Below, one piece after another: positions 1 through 6,218 of a stretch of 8,497 nucleotides of DNA (the stretch's first letter is position 1; each line of letters starts with the position of its first letter). Both the position numbers and the translations under genes were made by a program. The stretch is from NCBI GenBank assembly GCA_937910655.1, contig CALEMV010000409.1, forward strand, positions 1 to 8,497. The letters run 5' to 3'. Source of the DNA: an uncultured Solobacterium sp. GTDB taxonomy: Bacteria; Bacillota_I; Bacilli_A; Erysipelotrichales; Erysipelotrichaceae. Below the pieces are notes generated by a model, which worked only from the letters and a program-made list of their open reading frames with translations, made no database searches and had not been told where the DNA came from.

Positions 1-513
1 TTCGATAGCTTCGCTCTTAATGAAATCTACAAAATTTTTCAAAGATAACCAGGCACGAAAACCATTAAGAGAGGCATCAGAAACAGCTAAGACAATATCT
101 GATACGGCTATAAAATTAGCTGTAACTAGGCTCTCGTCATTGTGCGTATCAATCAGAATGACATCAAATTGTGCTTCTAACTCCTCGTAATGTTCGCTAA
201 ACCACATAAACAACTGGAGATATTTGTTGTTTCGACTAGCCAGATCTAACTGCTCATCTGTCAAACGCTCATCACCACAAATCAAACTGAGATTTTTTGA
301 TATTGGAACAATTTCGTACTCTCCAGTCGTAAATATATCATAGACGGTTTTCTCACATTTTACATCAAATGTTCTTGTCAAATTGCATTCCCAAGCTCCA
401 TCAATGAGTAGTGTTCTAAGCCCCTTAACACGTGCCAACCAATCCCCTTCATTAAAGGTATCTGTAGTCTTACCACCGCCACCTTTTCCTAAGTTTGTTG
501 TCTGAATCTTCAT
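1..513 (-). CDS. ParA/Soj-family partition ATPase, N-terminal 171 residues (runs off the left edge)
   Basis: ParA proteins are ATP-dependent, DNA-binding dimers that position or segregate plasmids and mobile elements. Translating 513 down to 1 gives 171 open codons with no stop. The ATG is preceded by AAGGAGG, which fixes the start. A deviant Walker A motif, GKGGGGKTT, covers residues 9-17, with signature lysine K10 and P-loop lysine K15. The Walker B-like segment FDVILIDTHND is at 116-126. The Walker A' region reads LLIDGAWECN (35-44). Most ParA proteins have LLIDLDPQGN there, so the second Asp, needed for ATP hydrolysis in Soj, aligns with A40. That is unusual. The gene has its own consensus promoter bracketed by palindromes and is transcribed separately from the T4SS genes. 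No ParB partner is visible; it could lie beyond the edge. The family call is firm; partition versus another positioning role is inference. Confidence 0.85.
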   Translation of the reverse strand, partial: MKIQTTNLGKGGGGKTTDTFNEGDWLARVKGLRTLLIDGAWECNLTRTFDVKCEKTVYDIFTTGEYEIVPISKNLSLICGDERLTDEQLDLASRNNKYLQLFMWFSEHYEELEAQFDVILIDTHNDESLVTANFIAVSDIVLAVSDASLNGFRAWLSLKNFVDFIKSEAIE

Positions 514-537
514 GATTCCCTCCTTGGATAATTGTAT

Positions 538-563
538 ATTTTGTTATATAACTTTTTATATAC
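538..563. promoter_or_regulatory. Palindromic site S2 at the parA transcription start (degenerate copy)
   Basis: The core gttatataac (543-552) is a perfect 10-bp palindrome, and gttatataacttttt (543-557) is identical to part of the 28-bp palindrome at 603-630. The left arm is diverged. The site lies just downstream of the -10 box, over the predicted start of the parA transcript, where a bound protein would block initiation. A role as operator or as a partition-site repeat is inferred. Confidence 0.5.
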
Positions 564-566
564 TTA

Positions 567-595
567 ATTATACCTAAAACAACTTTACTTGTCAA
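567..595 (-). promoter_or_regulatory. Consensus sigma-A promoter of the parA-like gene
   Basis: On the minus strand a perfect -35 TTGACA (595-590) is followed by a 17-bp spacer and a perfect -10 TATAAT (572-567). Transcription should begin near 560, leaving a leader of about 47 nt before the ATG at 513. Palindrome S1 lies immediately upstream of the -35 and S2 over the start site, so this strong promoter is probably repressed by a protein that binds both. Confidence 0.88.
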
Positions 596-602
596 TATAA
601 AA

Positions 603-630
603 GCACAAAAAGTTATATAACTTTTTGTGC
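603..630. promoter_or_regulatory. 28-bp perfect palindrome S1, candidate operator or partition site
   Basis: The half-site GCACAAAAAGTTAT (603-616) is followed directly by its exact reverse complement (617-630), with no mismatch. It begins 7 bp upstream of the parA -35 box and 6 bp past the stop of the upstream gene. On the minus strand it is followed by TTTTAT, so the RNA could also form a 12-bp stem with a TATA loop and act as a weak terminator for the T4SS operon. Recurrence of the core at 538-563 and 5889-5915 favours a protein-binding role; the two roles can coexist. Confidence 0.6.
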
Positions 631-636
631 AACTTG

Positions 637-1227
637 TTATCCGTATGTACCACCTATATTTCCACCAACATAGGCTTTTAGCTGGATTTGTTGAACCGTA
701 GTATTGAAATTTCCAACGAAATAGCTGTTCTCTTCTCCATTCTTAGTTAGAACAACCAAAAATTGAATCACATCATCTGATTCAGTTGGCATCACTTCCA
801 ATTGTTTAGGTTGAAAATCATACTGATTCGTCAGAAGAGCCATCGCAAAGGTTTGAACCATCGCATTCTGTGTCATAGATAAATGATTCTCGATTGTTCC
901 CTTGACATTTGGCAGAAAATTCGTCTTTTTTATATCTGCTACCGCTTCTTCAAAGGCTTTTAACACTTCTTTTTTGTCTTCTGAGCTTGCCTCTACGTAG
1001 GGGCGTTCTAGTTTTAACTTAGCTGTCCGATAATTCTTCTCGTCTGCTGTTTCTTCTTTGGAAGACGGCTCGTTTTGAGTGGTTCCTGAAGAACTCACCT
1101 GTGCAGCTTCTTCTATTTTAGTTTGTTGAGATGGCCTGAAACTCGATACAATCCCTATTCCTGCCAAAATCAATAGAATACCTACTACAATCGATACAAC
1201 CATATTCTCCTTTATCCAATCAATCAT
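637..1227 (-). CDS. Bitopic membrane protein in the VirB8/TcpC position of the T4SS operon
   Basis: This protein has 196 residues. A short amino-terminal tail is followed by one membrane segment (about 9-29), a Ser/Thr/Glu-rich linker (about 43-65), and an extracytoplasmic domain (about 66-196). That domain looks helical at first and then beta-rich (about 150-190). The arrangement of one anchor and a small alpha+beta domain, placed just after the CHAP hydrolase gene, matches VirB8-like TcpC proteins such as Tn916 Orf13, which scaffold the channel. At 196 residues it has room for only one such domain, whereas TcpC usually carries two. No diagnostic motif was seen, so the assignment rests on topology and position. 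AAGGAGG overlaps the end of the preceding gene and sits 7 nt before the ATG, a strong start. It is the last gene of the operon, followed by palindrome S1. Confidence 0.6.
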   Translation of the reverse strand: MIDWIKENMVVSIVVGILLILAGIGIVSSFRPSQQTKIEEAAQVSSSGTTQNEPSSKEETADEKNYRTAKLKLERPYVEASSEDKKEVLKAFEEAVADIKKTNFLPNVKGTIENHLSMTQNAMVQTFAMALLTNQYDFQPKQLEVMPTESDDVIQFLVVLTKNGEENSYFVGNFNTTVQQIQLKAYVGGNIGGTYG

Positions 1228-1241
1228 TTTATATCCTCCTT

Positions 1242-2582
1242 TTAATTTGAACTTAATTTAGCTTCTCTGTCATCTGGATAAGCAAAAGAGATTACCTGTT
1301 CTTGTTGTTGTGATTTAGTCCAAATACGATAATTCCATGTATATGGAGTTTTGAACTGATCCCAACCACTCAGAGGTGTATTTTGTTCTACAAATAAGAT
1401 AGAGCCATTCTCGAAAACATGACATACAATTCCAGTATGACCATATCCTCCACCTCCTACCTGTGTAGAAAAAATAGCGCCTCTTTTGGGTGTAGCCTTA
1501 ACTGAATTTCCAAATATTGATGCCCATGCTGCTGCCTGATCTTTCCCATTACCTTGAACTGAACCAGAATGCCCCCATAAGTGATTTCCAATACTAATTG
1601 TAAGATTCACACATTGTCCAGCATACTCGTCACTTCCAGGATTATACCATCCTGTAGACTTGGCATAATCCATACCTAAGCTCTTAGGATCAATAATGAA
1701 TGGTTTCAAGCTATCTGGTAAGTCTTCTGGTTTATACCCCCATGCAGTCGCATCTGAAGGGACAGTTCCCGTTCCATCGGTACTGCTACCTGACTCACCA
1801 CATCCACTTTTTTCAGCTGAAGAAGACACCGCACTATCTGAAGAACTGACATCTTGTGTACTGGATCCTTCATATGGCTTCTCACCATGAGCAGCAATAG
1901 CTTCCTTATCAAGCCACTGATACTTCGTACCTAGTTTTTGGTACATATCAGTTAGTTTGCTCTTATAAGTACCATCTGTAGCCCATCCACCATCTGCTAT
2001 AGCAGATAGGCTAGCAATACCATTTGTATTGTTTATAGCCCCTTTATAAAGCGTCTGGTGAGCCATGAACTCAGCTTTCCCTACAATCCCTGCATCATAG
2101 CTAGAGAACCAGGTATAAGCTCCTCCTGTGCCGTCTCCAACATTTGCTCCAGGCTTTGTTCCTGTTAGGTCAACACTGTCTTCACCATACGTCGCAAGAG
2201 TAACTGGAAAATTACTTTTGCTAGAGGTTTTAACACCTCCCATATTGTGAGCTTTCCAGAAGGAAGTACCATTGGGATTCGTAAAATTGAACCCATTCTC
2301 TATCATTGTTTGAGTGATAGAGGCTGAAGGTAGGAAACCTCCTGCCTTCCAAGACAGGATATAGGCTTCCTTATGCTTTTTTACAAAGTCATCGATGGAA
2401 CCATCAGCTGAAGAAACTGTTGAATCGCTAGTTGAAGATGTTGTTTCTACGGCACCACAATCATTTCTTCCATTATTGGTTACAGCTCCCATTATCCCAA
2501 CTAACATGGTTATCCCAACATTGACAATTAATAGAAGAGCTACAAGAGGAATGAGGATCTTCAGTTTAAATATTTTTTTCAT
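1242..2582 (-). CDS. Membrane-anchored conjugative peptidoglycan hydrolase: glucosaminidase plus CHAP (VirB1-like)
   Basis: The 446-residue protein should locally cut peptidoglycan so that the mating channel can cross the wall. A basic start and one hydrophobic segment (about 9-33) anchor it outside the membrane. Residues about 65-220 resemble a GH73-type glucosaminidase: FLPSASITQTMIENGF has the family's likely catalytic Glu (E95), followed by NMGGVK (113-118) and a closing YKSKL. A Ser-rich linker (about 238-275) leads to a CHAP amidase/endopeptidase domain (about 305-420) with GQCVN (C324), GHTGIV (H382) and FVEQN (E399, N401), the expected Cys-His-Glu/Asn set. Related two-domain proteins are Tn916 Orf14 and TrsG/PrgK types. 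Both active sites look intact. GAGG lies 5 nt before the ATG. The gene is 15 nt after its upstream neighbour and 14 nt before the next. Confidence 0.88.
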   Translation of the reverse strand: MKKIFKLKILIPLVALLLIVNVGITMLVGIMGAVTNNGRNDCGAVETTSSTSDSTVSSADGSIDDFVKKHKEAYILSWKAGGFLPSASITQTMIENGFNFTNPNGTSFWKAHNMGGVKTSSKSNFPVTLATYGEDSVDLTGTKPGANVGDGTGGAYTWFSSYDAGIVGKAEFMAHQTLYKGAINNTNGIASLSAIADGGWATDGTYKSKLTDMYQKLGTKYQWLDKEAIAAHGEKPYEGSSTQDVSSSDSAVSSSAEKSGCGESGSSTDGTGTVPSDATAWGYKPEDLPDSLKPFIIDPKSLGMDYAKSTGWYNPGSDEYAGQCVNLTISIGNHLWGHSGSVQGNGKDQAAAWASIFGNSVKATPKRGAIFSTQVGGGGYGHTGIVCHVFENGSILFVEQNTPLSGWDQFKTPYTWNYRIWTKSQQQEQVISFAYPDDREAKLSSN

Positions 2583-2597
2583 GGATACCTCGCTTAT

Positions 2598-2849
2598 CTA
2601 CCACAATCCTAATATTGTTCGCAAAATTCCATAAAAAACTAAAAATACAATAAACCCTATACCTATTTTCTTGAGACCGTTCAAAAACTCCTTATCTCGT
2701 TCCTTTTGTGCTTCCAGGCGTTTTGGATCAGATTCTCCCTCTGAAGCAAAATAATCTCTTTCTTGTTTCATACGATATTTACGAATCAACACATATTGAT
2801 CAAATCTCTGCTTAGTCCTTGCAATCATTCCTAGTTTATTTTTGGCCAT
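2598..2849 (-). CDS. Small single-pass membrane protein of the conjugation operon, function unknown
   Basis: This gene encodes 83 residues and is not recognised as a named family. The first 58 or so residues are strongly charged, with many Lys, Arg and Glu and a probably helical KRLEAQKERDKEF stretch. One membrane segment follows (about 62-80, GIGFIVFLVFYGILRTIL) close to the carboxyl end. This predicts a tail-anchored protein with a cytoplasmic helical head. It lies 19 nt after the VirB4-like gene and 15 nt before the hydrolase gene, so it is co-transcribed with both. AAAGGAAG is the nearest ribosome site but is rather far (about 13 nt) from the ATG. Small membrane proteins often sit here in Gram-positive T4SS operons; a coupling or scaffold role would be a guess. 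Confidence 0.7.
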   Translation of the reverse strand: MAKNKLGMIARTKQRFDQYVLIRKYRMKQERDYFASEGESDPKRLEAQKERDKEFLNGLKKIGIGFIVFLVFYGILRTILGLW

Positions 2850-2868
2850 CCTGGTTTATCTTCCTTTC

Positions 2869-4815
2869 TTATTCAATACCGCCATAGCGTTCAACTTCAG
2901 GAGCTAACAACTGTTGGTTAAATACTAGATTTCCAACTCCTGCAATGTTCATGAATAACTGTCCTTTCGCCAGACGAGGCAAAGTCTCTAGTTCAGACTG
3001 ATTCATCGATCCAGATAAGGCGTTAGCTAGTAGAGGCACACTGGTTTCATCCGTCTGAGCAAAAACTCTATATTGCATCAAACCAAAAATCCTCTGAACA
3101 GCAGTCACATACGGATCCTTATGAGTACCGATACCTGTCTCAAACAGAATACCTCGTAGTGAATTAACAGACAATACAACACCAGCAAAATTCTCCCCCA
3201 TTGTATCGATCATATCAGCCAGGAGATTAACACTACTTTCATGCTTTGGATTAATAAGTGTCTGTGCCCCACTAATATTAACAATATAGTGTTGCATATC
3301 CATCTCCGTTAAGTCAGATCGTTTCTTCAGTAGTTGCTTACAACGCTTTCCGTTATTAACAATATCAGCTGAGACAAGTGAAAGAACAGAAAATATCTGA
3401 ACATTTAACAAATGAGGGGCGTTCTTCAACCCTGAGAAGTCAAATGTTACAACTTGCTCTGAAGAGATATCTTGAAATTCGGTTGTTCCCTCGAAAATTT
3501 CTGCGTTTGTTGTCAATAGTTCGTTAAACGTATTGTAAATACGCTTAACAGCCTTGTGTTCAGCTTTATCCGCACTAGTTTGTTCCAGTCGACGTTTGTA
3601 AGCATCAACAAACAAAATAAAATCAGACAGAATGGGATACTCTTCCTTCACAATATCCGTCGCTTTCAGTTTTTCTGGATTCAACGAAGGATTTCGAGCC
3701 CACAACTCTTCTTCAATGTAAAAATCATTCAGGAGAGTTCCAAATGTGATTAAATCATCTCCTGTCACTTCATTATTCAGGAGTTTATAGATACTCTTCA
3801 GTTTCTCGATATGAAGGTTGTAAGATTTCTTCTTATCGATTTCAGTTCCTGCTTCGTTGGTTACTGTTGGAAATACCTGGAAGATATTGATACGGTTAGC
3901 CTCTCCTGATAAATCAAGAATCAATCCATGTTGTTTTCGTGTCTGATCAAGAAACTGGCCAGTAGCATCAAAGTTACGAATATAATGCCCCTTCGCATAG
4001 AGACCGTCTGTGTGTTTCATAAGAAAAGATCGCTGTCCCATCTTTGGATTTCCAGATAGGATCATAAAGGATCGTGTTCTTTTCTCGTCACGTTCTAGAA
4101 AATTGAAATTTACCGCTCCGTTCGTTGGAGTCCATCCAAGATAGAAGCCTTTCTCATCTTCTAGCTTCGTATGATTAAAGAAATATCCACCAGCTATTGA
4201 GTGAGCTGGAGTCGGTATCCCTCTTCGATGATTGGGTAAATCAATCTGATATTCAGCTGGAATAAATGGGGCATGGTATTCAAAATCTAATTCTCCTGAT
4301 AGAATGGTGGATTTGAATTTCGACGTTTTGTCCTTGACTTCTTCAACCTTCTTAAATAATTCTTCTTTGGTTGATGCAAATACAAAGACACGAATATACA
4401 TCCCATAAATAGCTATATTTCGCTTATCAATTTCACGGCTTAGTTTATTAAGATTATCAATCTCATCTAGTTCTTTCCGATTATTGGTTAGTTTGCTATT
4501 GTTTGTAATCCGTGTTGACTTCTCTTCAATAGAGTCCTCAATCTCTTTTTGAAGTTGTCTATTATCCTCCTTGTACAGTGACAGGAAAGAACGTGTTCCA
4601 GGAATCAACAACAATTCGGAAAGCCAAAAACGATCCATTCCCTCAGTTGGATACTCATAATAGTGTAAGACCGTATGGTATCCATCTCCGCTTATCCAGG
4701 AGCGGTCATCCTTTTGAAAATCAATATTTCCTTGCGGTTGAATCTGGCTAAGAAAGGCAAGGTCATATCCTTCATTTTTTAGTTGTCTTTGTCTACGTTT
4801 TGATAAATCAGGCAT
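2869..4815 (-). CDS. VirB4-family T4SS protein with degenerate Walker A and Walker B motifs
   Basis: The product has 648 residues in the ordinary VirB4 layout: an amino-terminal region (about 15-220) with a coiled-coil-like charged stretch (about 85-135), then a RecA-like domain. VirB4 proteins normally hydrolyse ATP to drive channel assembly and substrate transfer. The fold is recognisable: the segment after the P-loop reads YIRNFDATGQF, and near the end are FGLMQYRVFAQTDE and GQLFMNIAGVGNLVF. However, the P-loop reads GNPKMGQRS (255-263), with Gln-Arg where GK[S/T] is expected. The Walker B position reads HYIVNISGAQTLIN (509-522), with Ser-Gly where Asp-Glu is usual. The frame is otherwise open, so this is not simple decay. 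The start at 4815 is preferred over 4839 because AGGAG lies 7 nt before it and it leaves a 10-nt gap after the upstream stop. Confidence 0.83.
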   Translation of the reverse strand: MPDLSKRRQRQLKNEGYDLAFLSQIQPQGNIDFQKDDRSWISGDGYHTVLHYYEYPTEGMDRFWLSELLLIPGTRSFLSLYKEDNRQLQKEIEDSIEEKSTRITNNSKLTNNRKELDEIDNLNKLSREIDKRNIAIYGMYIRVFVFASTKEELFKKVEEVKDKTSKFKSTILSGELDFEYHAPFIPAEYQIDLPNHRRGIPTPAHSIAGGYFFNHTKLEDEKGFYLGWTPTNGAVNFNFLERDEKRTRSFMILSGNPKMGQRSFLMKHTDGLYAKGHYIRNFDATGQFLDQTRKQHGLILDLSGEANRINIFQVFPTVTNEAGTEIDKKKSYNLHIEKLKSIYKLLNNEVTGDDLITFGTLLNDFYIEEELWARNPSLNPEKLKATDIVKEEYPILSDFILFVDAYKRRLEQTSADKAEHKAVKRIYNTFNELLTTNAEIFEGTTEFQDISSEQVVTFDFSGLKNAPHLLNVQIFSVLSLVSADIVNNGKRCKQLLKKRSDLTEMDMQHYIVNISGAQTLINPKHESSVNLLADMIDTMGENFAGVVLSVNSLRGILFETGIGTHKDPYVTAVQRIFGLMQYRVFAQTDETSVPLLANALSGSMNQSELETLPRLAKGQLFMNIAGVGNLVFNQQLLAPEVERYGGIE

Positions 4816-4825
4816 TCTATCTCTC

Positions 4826-5473
4826 CTACACTTTCTCATTCATATTGTTGTATTGCTTTATAATCTGAATTTTCTTCCTGTAGCTGATATCTTGTGGAAC
4901 AAAATCATTATTTCCATAGGTTTTTGCCTTACGAACCAATTCGTCCAATTCGCTTGTTGTAGGTGCAAATAGCCACAGTATAAACTCTGTATTATAAACT
5001 TCTTGTCGGATGCTTTCTTCAACTTTAATTTGGCTTTGAAGCCAAATTTCACGATCCTTGAGTTGTAAAAAACGTCTATCATTTACTGATAACTTGGACA
5101 TATCTTGTCGCACTAAATCCAAATGATGACGCAAATCTGAAATTTGAGTGTCTGTATTTGTTGGCAAAGTTGTCGTCTCCACTTGGATATTCGGTCCAAA
5201 TCGAGTCAACCAGGTTTCAAAATTTTCAATGGTTCTCATAACTTCGTTGTAAGACATCGATCCTAAATCTTTACCTGGTATCTCCATCAGCTGCAAGTAG
5301 CCATAATCAACTAACTGGATATAAGCCTGGCTGTTCGGAATGATTGATTTTACATCTAACAACTCAACGCAAGAATGTAAATCAAAATATTCCTGCGTTT
5401 GTTTCTTTGTTTCTTGAATACGTCCCAGAGGGCGTTTCTCGTTTTTTGAGGGTTGAATTTGTTTAATCGCCAT
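4826..5473 (-). CDS. VirB4 N-terminal-domain-like conjugation protein without an ATPase domain
   Basis: This 215-residue soluble protein has no membrane segment and no Walker motif. Its middle resembles the non-catalytic amino-terminal half of Firmicute VirB4 proteins. It has YIQLVDYGYLQLMEIPG (51-67), a segment about restricted movement of the N-terminal domain (MRTIENFETWLTRF, about 79-92), IQVETTTLPTNTDTQI, a long charged helix (about 112-160), and then FILWLFAPTTSELDELVRKA ahead of a closing IQIIKQYNN. The next gene carries its own amino-terminal region, so this is an extra copy-like subunit and not half of a split VirB4. It may partner that degenerate VirB4, which is inference. Start: GGAGA 8 nt before the ATG. 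Its ATG overlaps the upstream stop by one base (TAATG), indicating translational coupling. Confidence 0.7.
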   Translation of the reverse strand: MAIKQIQPSKNEKRPLGRIQETKKQTQEYFDLHSCVELLDVKSIIPNSQAYIQLVDYGYLQLMEIPGKDLGSMSYNEVMRTIENFETWLTRFGPNIQVETTTLPTNTDTQISDLRHHLDLVRQDMSKLSVNDRRFLQLKDREIWLQSQIKVEESIRQEVYNTEFILWLFAPTTSELDELVRKAKTYGNNDFVPQDISYRKKIQIIKQYNNMNEKV

Positions 5474-5781
5474 TATGCTTTTCTCCTTCTGATATAATTC
5501 AAGCTAATATAACGTTTTCTTCTTCGTCTGAAGAAGAGAAACATGCTGTGCCAATTCTTTTTGCCACCGTTGGCAGGCAATACAAGATATAAACTCATAA
5601 CTGGTGTCAACAAAATGAATGCGAACATCTGTATCCACTGGCTTTTAGGAAAGATTTTTAAGCCAACGCTCAAAGCGATTACTCCAGTAATTCCTACAAA
5701 AGCAATATCTAGGATAAGAAGCCCTATAATCTTGATTTTGGCATAGATATCTCTAGGTACACCGTATTTTTCACCGTACAT
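5473..5781 (-). CDS. VirB3/PrgI-like small membrane protein (DUF5592-like)
   Basis: The product has 102 residues. Two hydrophobic segments (about 16-37 and 41-66) are followed by a very basic tail containing RRRRKR and ending RRRKA. This topology, with the gene directly before VirB4-like genes, matches VirB3-type proteins (PrgI, TcpE, DUF5592 families) that tie VirB4 to the membrane. The exact family is from memory and not certain. The ATG at 5781 is chosen because AAAGGAG lies 6 nt upstream. A GTG at 5814 in the same frame would sit against the -10 box at 5815-5820, upstream of the predicted transcript start, so it is rejected. It is the first gene of unit B, and its stop overlaps the next start (TAATG). 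Confidence 0.75.
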   Translation of the reverse strand: MYGEKYGVPRDIYAKIKIIGLLILDIAFVGITGVIALSVGLKIFPKSQWIQMFAFILLTPVMSLYLVLPANGGKKNWHSMFLFFRRRRKRYISLNYIRRRKA

Positions 5782-5814
5782 TAATTTCTCCTTTATATTT
5801 GTTTTGACACTCAC

Positions 5815-5854
5815 ATTATAATGAATAAACGAAAATATCTTTTAAAGGGACAAT
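5815..5854 (-). promoter_or_regulatory. Promoter of T4SS unit B with conserved 15-bp upstream box
   Basis: On the minus strand a perfect TATAAT (5820-5815) is preceded by no recognisable -35 at 16-18 bp (AAAAGA at 17). In its place the 15-bp box ATTGTCCCTTTAAAA (5854-5840) ends 19 bp upstream of the -10. The same box stands 20 bp upstream of a -10 at 8357-8362. Both -10 boxes are exactly 33 nt from their chosen start codon. This geometry suggests an activator-dependent or otherwise specially controlled promoter pair. Transcription should begin near 5808. Confidence 0.7.
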
Positions 5855-5888
5855 AGCATTTTTGCCATTATCTTTCAGGAAGTAATTA

Positions 5889-5915
5889 CACAAAAAGTTA
5901 TATACTTTTTTGCAC
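5889..5915. promoter_or_regulatory. Palindromic site S3, near copy of S1 upstream of unit B
   Basis: cacaaaaagttatata (5889-5904) is identical to 16 bp of palindrome S1, followed by a diverged right arm (cttttttgcac) shortened by one base at the centre. It sits between the terminator of unit A and the unit B promoter, about 70 bp upstream of the -10. If S1 and S2 are operators, S3 would place unit B under the same protein. Binding is inferred. Confidence 0.5.
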
Positions 5916-5946
5916 AATAAAAGAAGCCTCAATCTTGAGACTTCTT
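5914..5946 (-). terminator. Hairpin terminator of unit A, overlapping the end of the BRCT gene
   Basis: The minus-strand stem AAGAAGTCTCAA pairs with TTGAGGCTTCTT (12 positions including one G-U) around a 2-base centre, followed by TTATTG. The 5' arm contains the last codons of the BRCT gene, and its stop codon lies within the stem. The core sequence repeats that of the terminator at 8412-8440. Confidence 0.72.
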
Positions 5947-6210
5947 AACTAAATCAAAGAATGATTCTTCAGAAAGAAAAGTAATCAATTGGCCTTCTGA
6001 TAGTCTTCTAAGCGCTGCATCATGCTTCTTAGAACTTTTATCTGGATCAAAAAGATTCAACTGCTTGTGTCCTACAACCAATATATCTGTCCTAGAAGAC
6101 ACATAGTTTTGCACGACAGCCCCTTTACTTTCTAAAAATCGTATGGCTTCTTCTCGAGTTAGAGGACGTAAGCTTCCTGTGATAACAATATTCTTCCCTG
6201 TTAAATCCAT
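5929..6210 (-). CDS. Small single-domain BRCT protein in the conjugation operon
   Basis: The 93-residue protein is essentially one BRCT domain, close in style to the carboxyl-terminal domain of bacterial NAD-dependent DNA ligase. It shows LTGKNIVITGSL (3-14), REEAIRFLESKGAVV (19-33), a TDILVVG strand (41-47), and a closing SEESFFDLV. BRCT domains bind DNA ends, nicks or phosphopeptides. None is part of the standard T4SS channel, so a link with DNA processing or replication of the element is inferred. The loop after TDILVVG contains QLNLF (50-54), which fits the QLxLF peptide that binds the beta sliding clamp. Its ATG is 8 nt after the VirB6-like stop; GAGGAGG lies in the end of that gene, with a weaker AGGA 6 nt before the ATG. 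It is last in unit A. Confidence 0.85.
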   Translation of the reverse strand: MDLTGKNIVITGSLRPLTREEAIRFLESKGAVVQNYVSSRTDILVVGHKQLNLFDPDKSSKKHDAALRRLSEGQLITFLSEESFFDLVKKSQD

Positions 6211-6218
6211 AATTCATC

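Noticed and set aside
538..630. Palindromes near parA as CRISPR repeats or insertion-sequence ends
   Set aside because: There is no spacer periodicity, no transposase and no target duplication; the layout fits operators.
1696..1912. Open frames on both strands over the linker of the hydrolase gene
   Set aside because: They overlap a well-supported gene, have no ribosome site and arise from the Ser/Gly-rich coding sequence.
4816..4839. ATG at 4839 as start of the VirB4-like gene
   Set aside because: It overlaps the upstream gene by 14 nt without a good ribosome site, while ATG 4815 has AGGAG 7 nt upstream.
5848..5853. TTGTCC as a -35 box for the unit B promoter
   Set aside because: It is 27 bp from the -10, too far for sigma-A; it is better treated as part of the 15-bp box.
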